Below, piece by piece: positions 1 to 9,752 of a DNA stretch of 64,000 bases; the first letter of the stretch is position 1, and each line of letters begins with the position of its first letter. The position numbers and the translations under genes are program-made. Under the pieces are notes generated by a model, which was not told where the DNA came from, searched no databases, and saw only the letters and a program-made list of their open reading frames with translations. This stretch comes from Myxococcota bacterium (GTDB taxonomy: Bacteria; Myxococcota_A; Polyangia; JAAYKL01). The stretch spans positions 25,314-89,313 of the forward strand of contig JASJCT010000013.1 in the NCBI GenBank assembly GCA_030065855.1, in the 5' to 3' direction.

Positions 1-2
1 AT

Positions 3-3000
3 ATGCCAGGTGCTATCGGCGGTCTCGTACGCATCACTTCGGATATGCAGCAATCCAATCAAGAGGTCCGCAAGGTCTTAAACACCATGGAGCCCTTGTA
101 TTGCTCGCCCGTAGGTGCGCTACTCGACGATGTGGGGTACTATTTCTCTTCAGACCCGAACGTGTTACCCAAGGCTGTCGTGAATGCCTTTTCCTCGGTG
201 CAAGGGGTTGATTCATACTATCGATGCAGGCCCAAGGTCGTAATTCTCATAAGCGATGGCCAGCCCACTGGCGCGTTTGAGTTTGCCGCCGGTGCATGTG
301 GTGGGACAGATGAACTCTGGCAACCAGATCCGATTGATTTAGAAACCCACTGCACTGAAGAAAATTCAGAGATCACGCCAAAGGACTGCCCCTGGCGATC
401 GTCGCCTGAGGAAGCCGCAGAACTCTACGACGTGGGCAAGAGAATCCTCGGCATGATGCAGGGCACTGGTTCAGCGGTCGATCAGCCCGATCAACCCATC
501 CTGCTGGTCGTCATTGGATTTAATGTACCTGAGGTGGATTGCGAGGAAACACCTACGAAGTGCATTCCATACACGGCCACTTACTACCAGGAACGCCACT
601 GCTGGAACGGGCTGCCCGAATGCATACCCGCAGAACCGGATCCCGACGCGGGCATAGGCGATCCAACAGAGACCACATGCCTCATGACGCCCAGAGAATT
701 CCTGAACGAGGTGGCGTGCCAGGGCTGGCCCTATGAACCCAATCGCACCTATGGAAACCACGTGGAGGAGGATTTCGCGCCCCCCTGGTACGGCAATGAA
801 AGTCTGAATATTTGTGAACCCCCTGGATATACCGGAGATCCGGATCTGTACATCTGTCGCGATAATGAGCGCGCCTTGTTTGTCAATAACACCCAAAAGC
901 TCTCCACGGCCCTGGATTTGGTCATCGGCAATCTGTCCTCAAATGTAGCGACACGAACTGATTTGATCTCCTGGAATGTGCCTGTCTCCAGCATGGACGA
1001 CAATGTGGCTTTACAGTACGAGTTCCGCACCGGGTACGTGGCAAGGCATGGCGGACCCTGGATGGGCGTTCTGACACGAGCAGACAGGGGCTGTTCAGAT
1101 GGCAGTGCGGCCGTGCTGGAATACCAAAACGTGGCCGAAGACCTGGCGGTGCAACAGAACCGTGTCTTTTATTCCATGACAACACCAGATGACGGAGAGC
1201 CACTGAATGAGAATGACTATTTTAACCTTGGGACAGCAAATATCGTTAATTGGGTGGAGCAAAGGCGCAGCAATGATTTTCGTGTATCGACGATCGACAG
1301 CAATGACTTTGATGACTGCGATTTTGGTGTTGCCAGCGAAGTGGGCGCTCGGCCCTGCAATGTGAACATCGTAAAAGACGAAGTTATCCGGTTCCTAGAA
1401 AATCGCGGGCTGGCCGACATATACAACTCCACCCCTGCTGTTTTAGGTGTCCCTGCGGCAAGGACAGCGGTAGCATCCTTAAGCGAGTACATTCTGGAAA
1501 ACGGAGCAGCACAAGGTCGCCGACCCCATTTGTTTGTGGGCACGAATGACGGGGTGCTCCACGCATTTGACATCGAACAAATGAGCACAGATATCACCAA
1601 TGTGGAGCGGTGGGGCTATATCCCACGCTCCCTGATCAAGCGCGTCCGAGAACAATTTCCCATGCCCGAGATCATCCTCGACGACGACGCATACCACCTT
1701 GGCGACAGTCCTGAAAGTGAGCTGTACCAGCACCTCTTCCTGCTCGATGGCAGTCCTGTGGCCCGGGATGTGCTCATGGCCCGCGACCCATCAGATCTGG
1801 GATCAGAATCTGGACGGCAGTGGCGTGCGGTTGTTTTTGGCGGTCTAGGGAAGGGGGCGCGGGGATACTATGCATTGGATGTCACAGATCCTGTAAAAGA
1901 AGCTCCCGACTCAAATGCAGAGGCGCCCTACGCTCTATGGGAGCTCAGCCCGAATGACGAGCTATACGGTAACAACGATGCCGACACAATTCCCTACCTA
2001 GACAAGATGGGTTATTCCCTGTCGCGACCTGCACTGGCCTATGTAAGCGATGATATCACTCTAGAAAAAACCTTCCTGGTTGCAGCGGCCATATTGCCTG
2101 GCGGGTGGGACCCTGACGCCAACAAGAATACCGGCGTCTATATCGTACGGCTCGGAGATGGTCAGGTCATTCGCTATCTCGAACCGAGTTACGCGGGCGA
2201 TACAACCGCAGGCATGTGTCCAGATATCAATATCGGCCTGGCATACGAGCAATCGGACAATACCCTACTAGAGAAAGCCCAGTTAATCGGCGAACCAGTC
2301 GTGGTGCACGGTACCCAGAGCGTCAGGCGGGCGCGGGAGGCATTTATCGGCGATGATCGGGGCCGCATCTGGATGATCGATATGACCGAAGAGGATCCGG
2401 ATGATTGGTGTTTGAGGCTCTATTTTGACACGCTCATTGCATGGCACTTCCCGTACGAAGAGTGCTGGCCCAGGCACGAAAACGATCCAATGGACCCCTA
2501 TTCCTCCTGTACACCTTCGGCAGCTACCTGCTTTCACTCGGATTGCTGCAGTACGCCAGATGGGGAACAGGTGGTGCCCGAATCGAAGTGCGCAGCCAGC
2601 CATTACTCAACCAGAAATATGAACGGGCCCAGGGTCATGATCCTGGGTGCGCCGACCATTGCCCGCAACGACAACAACGAGACCGTCATGATTTTCGGCA
2701 CAGGGCAATACGACGCACTCTCGGGTTGGAACCGAAACCGCATTTTTTCCATCACCAACAAACTCGAAGGTGAAAACGAAGACGAATCGAAGAAACTGAT
2801 GCCTCACATCAACTGGTGGATCGGTGATTTTGGATTGGAAAAAGAAAGTGATGAATTCCCAGACTTTAGTCCAGGCTTTCCTTCTGGAAACAGCGCCCTC
2901 AAGACATGGCTGGATGCTATCGAGACCGAAATGGAGAAGACTCACATTACATCCTCTGGGTGGAGCGGTACCAGTCCAGACCCAGTATACATGTTCAATG

Positions 3001-3491
3001 TGGGAGAGAAGATGATCGGCAGGCCTGTGATTTTCGATGGGGTGGCCTACTTCACGACTTTCGTGCCCATTGAAAATCCAATCGATGTGCAGGACACCTG
3101 CGCTGCGGGTACCTCCAGACTGTGGGCCCTAGAATACGATGCCGCTGTGTGCAAGGACGTGGGTGAATGCGACTACATCCCAGAGGATTTCGAAGATCCA
3201 GAGAACACCCCCATCGGGCAGTTCGTGGAAAATGGTCAGAACCGACTGTTTAGAAATTACAGGGGCGAACTTTTATCCGGCGTACAAGTAGCGCGGGCCC
3301 CCACTTGCGATAATATGGACAACCCGGCATTTGAACTGAGGCTGCAAAGATCCTCATCAGAGGCCACGTCTGGAAACCCAAATGTGCCGAGCGACACAGC
3401 TGTAGATGTACAAAGAGTGGCCATCGATAAAAACGCAACTGTTACCGTGTCCAAGGTTCGCTTTGATTCTTGGCAGATTGTGTTTCAATAA
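3..3491 (+). CDS. pilY1: PilY1-like type IV pilus assembly/adhesin protein, 5' end outside the window
   Basis: The gene is open at the window edge, so the first ATG at base 3 is probably internal. The first ~320 visible residues look like the later part of a von Willebrand A domain (strand VVILISDGQP), but the MIDAS DxSxS motif that should come first is absent, which fits a gene starting upstream. From about residue 510 a Neisseria PilC/PilY1-type beta-propeller follows (FVGTNDGVLHAFD, then FGGLGKGARGYYALDVTDP), and the product is rich in cysteines, as expected for an exported protein. PilY1 proteins sit at the pilus tip or outer surface and help extend type IV pili and mediate adhesion. The propeller call is firm. 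The exact role in this organism is inferred, since no other pil gene is in the window. Confidence 0.88.
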   Translation: MPGAIGGLVRITSDMQQSNQEVRKVLNTMEPLYCSPVGALLDDVGYYFSSDPNVLPKAVVNAFSSVQGVDSYYRCRPKVVILISDGQPTGAFEFAAGACGGTDELWQPDPIDLETHCTEENSEITPKDCPWRSSPEEAAELYDVGKRILGMMQGTGSAVDQPDQPILLVVIGFNVPEVDCEETPTKCIPYTATYYQERHCWNGLPECIPAEPDPDAGIGDPTETTCLMTPREFLNEVACQGWPYEPNRTYGNHVEEDFAPPWYGNESLNICEPPGYTGDPDLYICRDNERALFVNNTQKLSTALDLVIGNLSSNVATRTDLISWNVPVSSMDDNVALQYEFRTGYVARHGGPWMGVLTRADRGCSDGSAAVLEYQNVAEDLAVQQNRVFYSMTTPDDGEPLNENDYFNLGTANIVNWVEQRRSNDFRVSTIDSNDFDDCDFGVASEVGARPCNVNIVKDEVIRFLENRGLADIYNSTPAVLGVPAARTAVASLSEYILENGAAQGRRPHLFVGTNDGVLHAFDIEQMSTDITNVERWGYIPRSLIKRVREQFPMPEIILDDDAYHLGDSPESELYQHLFLLDGSPVARDVLMARDPSDLGSESGRQWRAVVFGGLGKGARGYYALDVTDPVKEAPDSNAEAPYALWELSPNDELYGNNDADTIPYLDKMGYSLSRPALAYVSDDITLEKTFLVAAAILPGGWDPDANKNTGVYIVRLGDGQVIRYLEPSYAGDTTAGMCPDINIGLAYEQSDNTLLEKAQLIGEPVVVHGTQSVRRAREAFIGDDRGRIWMIDMTEEDPDDWCLRLYFDTLIAWHFPYEECWPRHENDPMDPYSSCTPSAATCFHSDCCSTPDGEQVVPESKCAASHYSTRNMNGPRVMILGAPTIARNDNNETVMIFGTGQYDALSGWNRNRIFSITNKLEGENEDESKKLMPHINWWIGDFGLEKESDEFPDFSPGFPSGNSALKTWLDAIETEMEKTHITSSGWSGTSPDPVYMFNVGEKMIGRPVIFDGVAYFTTFVPIENPIDVQDTCAAGTSRLWALEYDAAVCKDVGECDYIPEDFEDPENTPIGQFVENGQNRLFRNYRGELLSGVQVARAPTCDNMDNPAFELRLQRSSSEATSGNPNVPSDTAVDVQRVAIDKNATVTVSKVRFDSWQIVFQ

Positions 3492-3503
3492 TCGGAGCAC
3501 CCC

Positions 3504-4367
3504 ATGCAGCAACGCCTTTTTATGCTAGTGCTCATTCAAGTCTACTCTGAAGGGTACAGATTCGGAATTCCCCCTTTGAAAAAGGGGGTTAGGGGGATTT
3601 TGTCGCCTCACAACGCCAAAGAATATGACGAAATCCCCCCGGCCCCCTTTGCCAAAGGGGGAGTAACACAGCTCACCCGTCAAAATGCGTTTGACAAGGC
3701 ACTAGTTTGCTTTGTTTTTTTAATGTGCCTCGCCTGTCAACGCGATAGGGACACTGACCCTGAAAAGCAACCCGGGCAATCGCGGCATCAGCGTGCAGGA
3801 GACGAACGAACGACAGCCACGGCATCGGATCAAGCAGACGCAGTACCATCCCATCCATCTGTATCCCTGGCCCAGGGCCGCATCACAGCCTTTGGTCTGG
3901 AATTGCCACTTGGCATGACACCCATCCCAGGTCCAGACAAGGTCTTTCGGTTTGAGAGTACCTACCATGTGGCCCACCTCACCGATGAAATCCAACGGCA
4001 AGTCAGCGTATCCCGGGTCATTCCAGAGGAGAACGGCACCCTAATGCGCAACGCCAAGGTCCGCCGCCCCAAGGGCAATGCATCAGGTGAGGATCGCATC
4101 GCAGTCCGCATTCAAAAGCGGCAAAACGGCGGCAGCCTGCTGGACATCTGGCTGGAGCGCCCCCTCCCCTCTTCAAGGGCTCGAAGAAACACATCATTCG
4201 CGGCAGGCGGGATGCCGCGCCAATCAGCTCGCCGCCCCACCCAGATGGGTCGCGCTGAAACCAAGCGACGCACCACTGCGAGGCGCGAGGCCCTGCGGGT
4301 CATGAAAAAAGTTCAAAACCGCGAACACCTAGATGAAAAAGACATGGCCAGTGATTTTTTTCACTGA
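3504..4367 (+). CDS. Putative lipoprotein with a palindromic repeat inserted in its N-terminal region
   Basis: The gene starts 12 bases after pilY1 with a GGAG ribosome site before ATG 3504, so it is probably the last gene of that operon. Residues 1-20 are a hydrophobic start (MQQRLFMLVLI). A stretch encoded by the repeat at 3566-3664 follows (PPLKKGVRGI ... IPPAPFAKGG), and then a second hydrophobic stretch ending in a lipobox-like LMCLAC at about residues 73-78. No start codon lies in frame between the repeat and that hydrophobic stretch except ATG 3722, which would leave only MCLAC. The repeat therefore appears to have split an ancestral signal peptide while keeping the frame. The rest is hydrophilic and Arg-rich towards the end, and I do not recognise a family. 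Export of the present product is doubtful. Confidence 0.55.
   Translation: MQQRLFMLVLIQVYSEGYRFGIPPLKKGVRGILSPHNAKEYDEIPPAPFAKGGVTQLTRQNAFDKALVCFVFLMCLACQRDRDTDPEKQPGQSRHQRAGDERTTATASDQADAVPSHPSVSLAQGRITAFGLELPLGMTPIPGPDKVFRFESTYHVAHLTDEIQRQVSVSRVIPEENGTLMRNAKVRRPKGNASGEDRIAVRIQKRQNGGSLLDIWLERPLPSSRARRNTSFAAGGMPRQSARRPTQMGRAETKRRTTARREALRVMKKVQNREHLDEKDMASDFFH
3566..3664. repeat. CCCCCTTT/AAAGGGGG palindromic repeat, copy 1
   Basis: This is an imperfect ~95-base palindrome. The left half has CCCCCTTTGAAAAAGGGGG at 3570-3588 followed by TTAGGGGGATTTTGTCG. The right half is close to its inverse (GACGAAATCCCCCC, then a second CCCCCTTT..AAAGGGGG hairpin at 3643-3661). Related copies are at 57461-57485, 60904-60990 and 63861-63978. 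This copy lies inside an open reading frame without breaking the frame. Confidence 0.85.
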
Positions 4368-4400
4368 CCTCGCATACACATGAGACTGACAGGACTAAAG

Positions 4401-4691
4401 ATGGAATACGACCGGCTCGATTTCAGTGGACATGCGATACGTCGTATGTTTGAAAGAGGTATCAGTAGGAGCCACATCCAGCATGTTCTGACAAGCGGCG
4501 ATGTGATTGCCGAGTATCTTGACGACAAGCCGTTTCCGAGCTTCCTAGTTATGGGTTATATTAAAGATCGTCCGCTGCACGTCGTTGTGGCAATAAGCTC
4601 TGATGATCAGCGGGCAATCGTCGTTACTGCCTACAATCCCGATCCTGCGATCTGGGAAGAAGGATTTAGAACTAGGAGGAAAACGACATGA
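4401..4691 (+). CDS. DUF4258-family protein, probable toxin of a toxin-antitoxin pair
   Basis: A small basic protein with the DUF4258 pattern: an early SGHAIRRMFERGIS segment, a central I-A-E-Y-DDKPFPSFLVMGY strand pair, then HVVVAISSDDQRAIVVTAY and a terminal P-x-IWEEGF motif. The family resembles RelE/BrnT-like small nucleases and is commonly paired with a zinc-finger antitoxin. ATG 4401 is chosen because AGGA lies six bases before it; an upstream in-frame ATG at 4380 is also possible. The stop overlaps the start of the next gene by four bases (ATGA), so the two are translationally coupled. Toxin activity is inferred from family and context, not shown. Confidence 0.8.
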   Translation: MEYDRLDFSGHAIRRMFERGISRSHIQHVLTSGDVIAEYLDDKPFPSFLVMGYIKDRPLHVVVAISSDDQRAIVVTAYNPDPAIWEEGFRTRRKTT

Positions 4692-4912
4692 AGTGCGTTA
4701 TTTGCAAACAGGGTGAAACCTCACCAGGAGAAGTCACAGTGACGCTCCAACGCAATGAGACGACCGTGATTATTAAGCAAGTCCCTGCCGATGTCTGTGA
4801 CAACTGTGGCGAGTACTACCTAAACGACACCGTGGCCGAACACATACTGCGCATTGCTGAAGATGCTGTTTCCAAAGGTGCTGAAGTGGAAATACTCCGG
4901 TATGCTGCCTGA
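4688..4912 (+). CDS. YgiT/MqsA-type zinc-finger protein, probable antitoxin partner
   Basis: A 74-residue protein with two CxxC knuckles (CVIC at residues 3-6 and CDNCGEYYL near residue 37), the YgiT-type zinc-binding fold seen in the N-terminal half of MqsA. The C-terminal helix-turn-helix of full-length MqsA is absent. The remaining helix (VAEHILRIAEDAV) is typical of the short YgiT-type antitoxins found after DUF4258 genes. A strong AGGAGG lies just before the start, inside the end of the preceding gene, so antitoxin synthesis should be well supplied. The pair converges on prfA with only 24 bases between the stops. Confidence 0.82.
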   Translation: MKCVICKQGETSPGEVTVTLQRNETTVIIKQVPADVCDNCGEYYLNDTVAEHILRIAEDAVSKGAEVEILRYAA

Positions 4913-4936
4913 AACGCTCTTGAAAATATGGAGGCG

Positions 4937-6007
4937 TCAATTGACATTGGATTTCAAGGCCTCGGCTTGGAAGTAGGCGCGGATGGCTGTGATGACCTCG
5001 TCCAGATCACCAGCCAAGATATCGGGCAGACGGTGAAGCGTCAGCCCAATGCGATGATCGGTCACCCGGCCTTGGGGGAAATTATAGGTCCGTATCCGCT
5101 CGGATCGATCCCCGCTGCCCACCTGGGTCTTTCGGTCTGCCGCTCTTTTTGCATGTTGCTCTGCCTCGAGCTTGTCCAAAAGGCGGGCCCGGAGGATCTT
5201 CATTGCCTTGGAGCGATTCTTGTGCTGGGATTTCTCATCCTGGCAGACCACGACGATCCCCGACGGCAAGTGGGTGATGCGCACTGCAGAATCTGTCGTA
5301 TTGACGCATTGGCCACCCGGACCACTAGCGCGCATGACGTCGATCCTGAGCTCCTTTTCCTCGTCGATGTCCACTTCCACCTCCTCGGCCTCGGGCAACA
5401 CTGCCACGGTAACGGCAGAGGTGTGGATTCGGCCCTGACTCTCTGTAACCGGTACCCGCTGGACCCGATGCACACCACTCTCGTACTTGAGTCGGGAAAA
5501 GACAGCCTTTCCCGCAATCGACGCAATGATCTCTTTGAACCCACCTCCGTCCGTCTCTGAAGCGCTCATTATCTCGGTCTTCCAGCTCAGATTTTCAGCA
5601 AACCGGGAGTACATCCGAAACAGATCCGCTGCAAATAAGGCCGCTTCCTCCCCACCTGTCCCTGCTCGGACCTCGAGAATCACGTTTTTTTGATCGTTTG
5701 GATCCTTGGGCAATAGGAGGAGTTTGGTTTTCTCTTCGAGGTGCTTGCGCTTCTTTTTTAGCTCAGGCAGTTCGTCCTCTGCAAGTGCCCGCAGCTCAGG
5801 ATCTTCGCCTTCAAGGGCAGACTCGTATTCCTCGATGTCGGAGAGAACCTGTTTTATTTCCCGGTAGGCAGCTGCGATATCCTCAATCTCTGCGCGCTCC
5901 CTGGAGAGTTTTGTAAATGTCGTGCGATCAGAGATAATCGCTGGGTCGCAGAGTTTTTGCTCGATTTCAACAAACCGCTCTTCGATCTTTTCAAGCTTGT
6001 CCAGCAT
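4937..6007 (-). CDS. prfA: Peptide chain release factor 1
   Basis: This factor recognises UAA and UAG and releases the finished peptide on the ribosome. The 356-residue product has the usual length. The GGQ catalytic loop is present with Gln at residue 233 ([18 protein letters not shown]), and the RF1 tripeptide anticodon P-x-T is seen in [14 protein letters not shown], which separates it from RF2. The gene is the last of a rho-rpmE-DUF1385-prfA run, 14 bases after DUF1385. In many genomes prmC, whose product methylates the GGQ glutamine, follows directly. Here a toxin-antitoxin pair on the other strand takes that place. Confidence 0.97.
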   Translation of the reverse strand: MLDKLEKIEERFVEIEQKLCDPAIISDRTTFTKLSRERAEIEDIAAAYREIKQVLSDIEEYESALEGEDPELRALAEDELPELKKKRKHLEEKTKLLLLPKDPNDQKNVILEVRAGTGGEEAALFAADLFRMYSRFAENLSWKTEIMSASETDGGGFKEIIASIAGKAVFSRLKYESGVHRVQRVPVTESQGRIHTSAVTVAVLPEAEEVEVDIDEEKELRIDVMRASGPGGQCVNTTDSAVRITHLPSGIVVVCQDEKSQHKNRSKAMKILRARLLDKLEAEQHAKRAADRKTQVGSGDRSERIRTYNFPQGRVTDHRIGLTLHRLPDILAGDLDEVITAIRAYFQAEALKSNVN

Positions 6008-6021
6008 CCACGTGCGCTCCG

Positions 6022-7077
6022 TTAAGGGGTTGCATAGCCCGCCTCAGGGGCTGGAAAATCCCGCTCAAACGCGGTGAAATCTTTAAAAACAACCGGGGTG
6101 TCATGGGTCGGTCCTGTCTCGCCGACCTGTTCCCGCCATAGGGTCGTCCTGAGGGCCACAAGTGCAATTTCCACCTGATCGTCATCTGGCCTCTTGGTCG
6201 TAAGCAGCTGCATGCCCAGCCCAGGCCAGAGCAGAAATTTCAGAAATGGATTATCTGCATGACGCCCGGCAAATCGATTGAACTCATAGGCAATACCTGC
6301 AACTGGTAAAAGAAGTGGCAGTTTGAACATCACAACGTAAAGATGCCTCACCCACGACGCTTCTGGCGATGGCTTGGCCCACTGCGGGATAAACGGCATG
6401 GCAACCGCTGCGATGATGATGAACAGCAAAATCACGACCATCAGAAACGCTGTACCACATCTCGGGTGAAGCGTGGATTTCCTGCGGGCGTTTTCCACAG
6501 TAAGGGGTTCCTGGGCTTCCAGTGTGTAAATCGCCATATGCTCGGCACCGTGGTACATGAATACCCGCCGAATATCCTTGGAAAGACCGATAACAGCCAC
6601 ATACCCGATAAAAATACCGACTTTTACGACACCATCCACAACGTGATAGGCCACATCATCTACTGTCAGCGCCCGACCTAGGAGCAACTGCCCCGTATAA
6701 GTCGCGGCCAAGTGGGGTAGTACCTTGAACAGGCCAATGGCGATAACCAATCCCAGGGCAATTGTTAGCACCATCCCCCAACCACTGTCCTCCTGGGCAT
6801 CCTTACCTGCTGCCTTTTCCTCTTCGGTCATGGCTTCCCGCGCGGAAAAGCTGAGGGCCTGCATGCCATTCACCATGGCCTCGATCATTACAATCGCCCC
6901 TCGAAAAAAGGGCAGGCGCAAGAACTTGAGCTTGGACCAGAGGGAACGCCACACATCCTCGCGAAGGACAATCTCACCGGATAAGCGGCGAACCGCCACA
7001 GCCAAACATCCCGGCGAACGCATCATGACGCCCTCTATCACTGCCTGACCGCCGACTTGTGCACATTTATTCTTCAT
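6022..7077 (-). CDS. DUF1385 (YqhQ-like) integral membrane protein
   Basis: Matches the DUF1385 family: the N-terminal [15 protein letters not shown] signature, a [19 protein letters not shown] segment, and a central [13 protein letters not shown] motif with two histidines before [18 protein letters not shown]. Several hydrophobic segments (around residues 100-125, 140-165, 210-235 and 245-265) indicate a polytopic membrane protein. It is often described as a predicted metal-dependent enzyme, but no reaction is established. The family is commonly found between rpmE and prfA, as here, which supports the call. The ribosome site before ATG 7077 is weak, and a dispersed repeat lies between this gene and rpmE. 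Confidence 0.88.
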   Translation of the reverse strand: MKNKCAQVGGQAVIEGVMMRSPGCLAVAVRRLSGEIVLREDVWRSLWSKLKFLRLPFFRGAIVMIEAMVNGMQALSFSAREAMTEEEKAAGKDAQEDSGWGMVLTIALGLVIAIGLFKVLPHLAATYTGQLLLGRALTVDDVAYHVVDGVVKVGIFIGYVAVIGLSKDIRRVFMYHGAEHMAIYTLEAQEPLTVENARRKSTLHPRCGTAFLMVVILLFIIIAAVAMPFIPQWAKPSPEASWVRHLYVVMFKLPLLLPVAGIAYEFNRFAGRHADNPFLKFLLWPGLGMQLLTTKRPDDDQVEIALVALRTTLWREQVGETGPTHDTPVVFKDFTAFERDFPAPEAGYATP

Positions 7078-7147
7078 GAAACATCCGTATCATAATCATC
7101 AGGCATAGTATAACTATCTAACCGTCACCTGGAAACAGGCAATACTG

Positions 7148-7238
7148 CTGGATCCCCGCTTTCGCGGGGATGACGTGAATTCGAAAATACTCGCATCAAC
7201 CCCGCGCACATCGTCATTCCCGCGTATGCGGGAATCCA
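7148..7238. repeat. Pair of inverted ATTCCCGC-type repeat hairpins
   Basis: Two copies in opposite orientation of a widespread bacterial intergenic repeat: GGATCCCCGCTTTCGCGGGG with GATGAC at 7149-7174, and GTCATTCCCGCGTATGCGGG with AATCC at 7213-7237. Each is itself a hairpin, and together they form a larger hairpin of about 90 bases. They fill the gap between rpmE and the DUF1385 gene and could form a transcript-stabilising or terminating structure within the operon. Confidence 0.8.
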
Positions 7239-7279
7239 TATCAAGCGAATTTTCATTGAGTTTTCTACTCGGAAAGTAT

Positions 7280-7495
7280 TTACGACTTTTTGACTCTGTC
7301 ACCGTACTTGCGCCGGAAACGCTCGACGCGACCAGCCGAGTCCACAAGCTTTTGCTTGCCCGTATAAAATGGATGGCATGCCGAGCAAATCTCCATATTT
7401 AGGTCCTTATTGGCAGTAGACCTAATTATTACTTCATTGCCGCAGACACACCGAATTTTTATCTCGCTGTATTCTGGATGTATGCCCTTTTTCAT
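7280..7495 (-). CDS. rpmE: 50S ribosomal protein L31
   Basis: A 71-residue L31 of the zinc-binding type: MKKGIHPEY start, CVCGN at residues 16-20 and [13 protein letters not shown] near residue 37, giving the cysteine set that holds zinc. L31 bridges the large and small subunits at the central protuberance. A strong GGAGGG lies six bases before the start. The gene follows rho after 14 bases, the classical rho-rpmE arrangement. Confidence 0.97.
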   Translation of the reverse strand: MKKGIHPEYSEIKIRCVCGNEVIIRSTANKDLNMEICSACHPFYTGKQKLVDSAGRVERFRRKYGDRVKKS

Positions 7496-7509
7496 GGTGC
7501 CCTCCGAGC

Positions 7510-8781
7510 CTACTGATTCATCGACTCGAGAAATTCCCGATTCGTCTTTGTCCGCCGCAACTTATCTAACAAGAATTCCATAGAGTCAATCACATTCAGC
7601 GGGTGGAGCAGCTGTCTGAGCAGCCAAACGCGCTGGAGGACAAAATCTTCGAGCAAAAGCTCTTCTTTTCGGGTGGCAGAGCGGTTGATATCCAGGCAGG
7701 GGTAGATGCGCTTTTCCATGAGCTTGCGATCCAGGTGGATCTCGCTGTTGCCCGTGCCTTTGAACTCCTCAAAAATAACCTCGTCCATTCGCGATCCAGT
7801 GTCGACGAGCGCGGTGGCGATAATGGTTAAACTGCCACCACCTTCAATATTTCGTGCGGCCCCGAAAAACCGTTTTGGCTTGTGCAATGCATTTGAATCC
7901 ACACCACCGGACAGAATCTTGCCAGAAGGTGGAACAACTGTGTTGTAGGCGCGTGCGAGACGGGTGATCGAGTCGAGCAGGATGATGACGTCGTTCTTGT
8001 GCTCTACCAGGCGTTTTGCTTTTTCGATAACCATTTCAGCAACCTGAACATGGCGTTGGGCTGGCTCGTCAAAAGTCGAACTGATGACCTCGCCATCCAC
8101 ATTCCGCGCCATATCGGTCACTTCTTCTGGACGCTCGTCGATGAGCAGTACATGGAGCTTGGCGTCGGGGTGGTTCGTCGAGATAGAGTTTGCAATGTCT
8201 TGCAATAAGACTGTCTTACCAGCGCGGGGCGGGGATACAATCAGGCACCGCTGACCTTTACCAATAGGGGTCAAGAGGTCAATAATACGCGTGGAATCGT
8301 TTTGTCGACCCGGCGTTTCCAATTCGAATTTTACATCTGGGTACAAGGGGGTGAGATTGTCAAAGAGAATCTTGGTACGTGCAGCTTCAGGGGATTCAAA
8401 GTTTATTTCTTCCACTTTTAGCAGAGCAAAATACCGTTCCGACTCCTTTGGCGGGCGAATCTGGCCGGCCACGGTATCACCCGTTCGAAGGTTGAAACGT
8501 CTAATCTGAGAAGGAGAGACATAAATATCGTCAGGGCCGGGCAGGTAGTTGTAATCAGGCGCCCGCAAAAATCCAAACCCGTCCGGAAGAATCTCGAGCA
8601 CACCTTCCCCAGAGATGACCCCGTTTTGAGCGGCTTGAGCCTGCAGGAGGGAAAAAATCAGTTCCTGCTTACGCATGCCAGCAGCACCGTCAATATCGTA
8701 ATTGCGCGCCATTTCGGTCAGTTCAGAAATTGGCATTCTCTTTAGATCTCTCAGATTCATATGACTCTCTTCACCACTCAT
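7510..8781 (-). CDS. rho: Transcription termination factor Rho
   Basis: A hexameric RNA helicase that ends transcription at Rho-dependent sites. The N-terminal domain ([18 protein letters not shown]) is followed by the RNA-binding cold-shock-like region ([16 protein letters not shown] ... [19 protein letters not shown]), the P-loop PPRAGKT, the Walker B segment [16 protein letters not shown], and the Q/R-loop region [26 protein letters not shown] 8781 is chosen because AGGTGA stands five bases before it. GTG/ATG alternatives at 8799 and 8760 have weaker sites; 8760 would begin exactly at the family's common MNLRDLK start. A candidate promoter lies ~150 bases upstream, leaving a long leader that could serve the autoregulation usual for rho. 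Confidence 0.97.
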   Translation of the reverse strand: MSGEESHMNLRDLKRMPISELTEMARNYDIDGAAGMRKQELIFSLLQAQAAQNGVISGEGVLEILPDGFGFLRAPDYNYLPGPDDIYVSPSQIRRFNLRTGDTVAGQIRPPKESERYFALLKVEEINFESPEAARTKILFDNLTPLYPDVKFELETPGRQNDSTRIIDLLTPIGKGQRCLIVSPPRAGKTVLLQDIANSISTNHPDAKLHVLLIDERPEEVTDMARNVDGEVISSTFDEPAQRHVQVAEMVIEKAKRLVEHKNDVIILLDSITRLARAYNTVVPPSGKILSGGVDSNALHKPKRFFGAARNIEGGGSLTIIATALVDTGSRMDEVIFEEFKGTGNSEIHLDRKLMEKRIYPCLDINRSATRKEELLLEDFVLQRVWLLRQLLHPLNVIDSMEFLLDKLRRTKTNREFLESMNQ

Positions 8782-8937
8782 TTTTTCACCTGATTGCAAC
8801 TACACAAGTTGCCTGTTGTTTGGAAAGTACTGGAGGCTTTGGTTAATCGATTTTTACCGTCCGTCTGTTCCGAGTTAATTCGTATCGCGAAGGACCAGCT
8901 GAACGACTTCGCTAATAGAACGGTGTGTTCATTAAAT

Positions 8938-8966
8938 TCTTTAGGTGTTATCAGCGTTTCTGTCAA
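8938..8966 (-). promoter_or_regulatory. Candidate promoter for rho operon
   Basis: On the minus strand a perfect -35 TTGACA (8961-8966) is followed after 17 bases by TAAAGA (8938-8943), only a fair -10. It predicts a ~150-base untranslated leader before rho. Confidence 0.45.
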
Positions 8967-9031
8967 GTATTTTTTGAAACATCTTGTCGCTCTTAGCAAC
9001 TGATAGATAATGGTAAAAATCTTTTGATCAT

Positions 9032-9059
9032 TTGGATTTTTGTAGCAGACTGGCATACT
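9032..9059 (+). promoter_or_regulatory. Candidate promoter for the lipoprotein gene at 9079
   Basis: TTGGAT (9032-9037), a 16-base spacer and CATACT (9054-9059) lie just ahead of the gene, leaving a leader of only ~12 bases that contains the AAGAGG ribosome site. Confidence 0.4.
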
Positions 9060-9078
9060 AAAAAACAAGAGGCACGCA

Positions 9079-9564
9079 ATGATTTTTTTTCCAAAATATA
9101 TATTTATTTCAACTTTGTTCGGTCTGGCATGGATCGGCTGTAATCCGTCACAATCGAAAAATGCATCTGAAGCATCAGATCCAATGCGGTGCCAGCTACA
9201 AAATCTCGGTGAAGCGCCTGATCTCATCCTCAAAGGCGCTATTGATGATGATAGAATGGCCACTATTCAGGGCATCACCGACCCCAGATCCCTGGTCTGG
9301 CGGGATAAGCAGGACGGCGAAACATATTACATCACTCGGGTCATGGGCTCAGAACAACGCCTTTTCTATTATCGCAGGATCGCCTCCAACGAATCCCCAG
9401 GGATCAAAACCGAGCTCACAGGTCACCTCATTCGGTGGGATAAACTCCCACCTTCTCGATTTGACGCTGTGGCAAAGGCACTCGCTACAAAATACGATAT
9501 ACATATCGACCCCATAAAGACCTACCTCATCGATGCCGAGGGAAAGCCCACAGGATGTCCTTAG
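9079..9564 (+). CDS. Small lipoprotein of unknown function
   Basis: 161 residues with a clear lipoprotein signal (hydrophobic IFISTLFGLAWIG then Cys at about residue 21), so it is predicted to be anchored in a membrane facing the periplasm or outside. The mature part is soluble and mixed alpha/beta (ITDPRSLVWRDKQDGETYYITRVM, LFYYRRIA, LTGHLIRWDKL) and ends in a short Cys-Pro tail. No family is recognised. AAGAGG precedes ATG 9079. The gene stands alone between rho, which diverges from it, and the giant TPR gene, which converges on it. Confidence 0.75.
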   Translation: MIFFPKYIFISTLFGLAWIGCNPSQSKNASEASDPMRCQLQNLGEAPDLILKGAIDDDRMATIQGITDPRSLVWRDKQDGETYYITRVMGSEQRLFYYRRIASNESPGIKTELTGHLIRWDKLPPSRFDAVAKALATKYDIHIDPIKTYLIDAEGKPTGCP

Positions 9565-9679
9565 GGCCCGGCAGCTGCAGTGTCTAAGTTTTTAATAGAT
9601 GCGTTCGTTTTGACGTGTCCGCCTCCTCGGAATCCGGCGGGATCTTGGACTTTCGAAATCTAACTCGAAACTCGATAAC

Positions 9680-9705
9680 CCCGCCGTAGGCTCGGCGAAG
9701 GCGGG
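9680..9705. repeat. GC-rich inverted repeat between convergent genes
   Basis: CCCGCC (9680-9685) and GGCGGG (9700-9705) can pair around a 14-base loop. It sits between the ends of the lipoprotein gene and the giant TPR gene and may stop transcription from either side, but no T-run follows on either strand, so a terminator call is not secure. Confidence 0.4.
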
Positions 9706-9752
9706 CCTCGTCATTCGTACGCGTCGATTTGAGGCGACACTTCGCTGGAAAT

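Noticed and set aside
4928..5560. 210-residue plus-strand frame over prfA
   Set aside because: It lies wholly antisense to prfA, whose product is certain.
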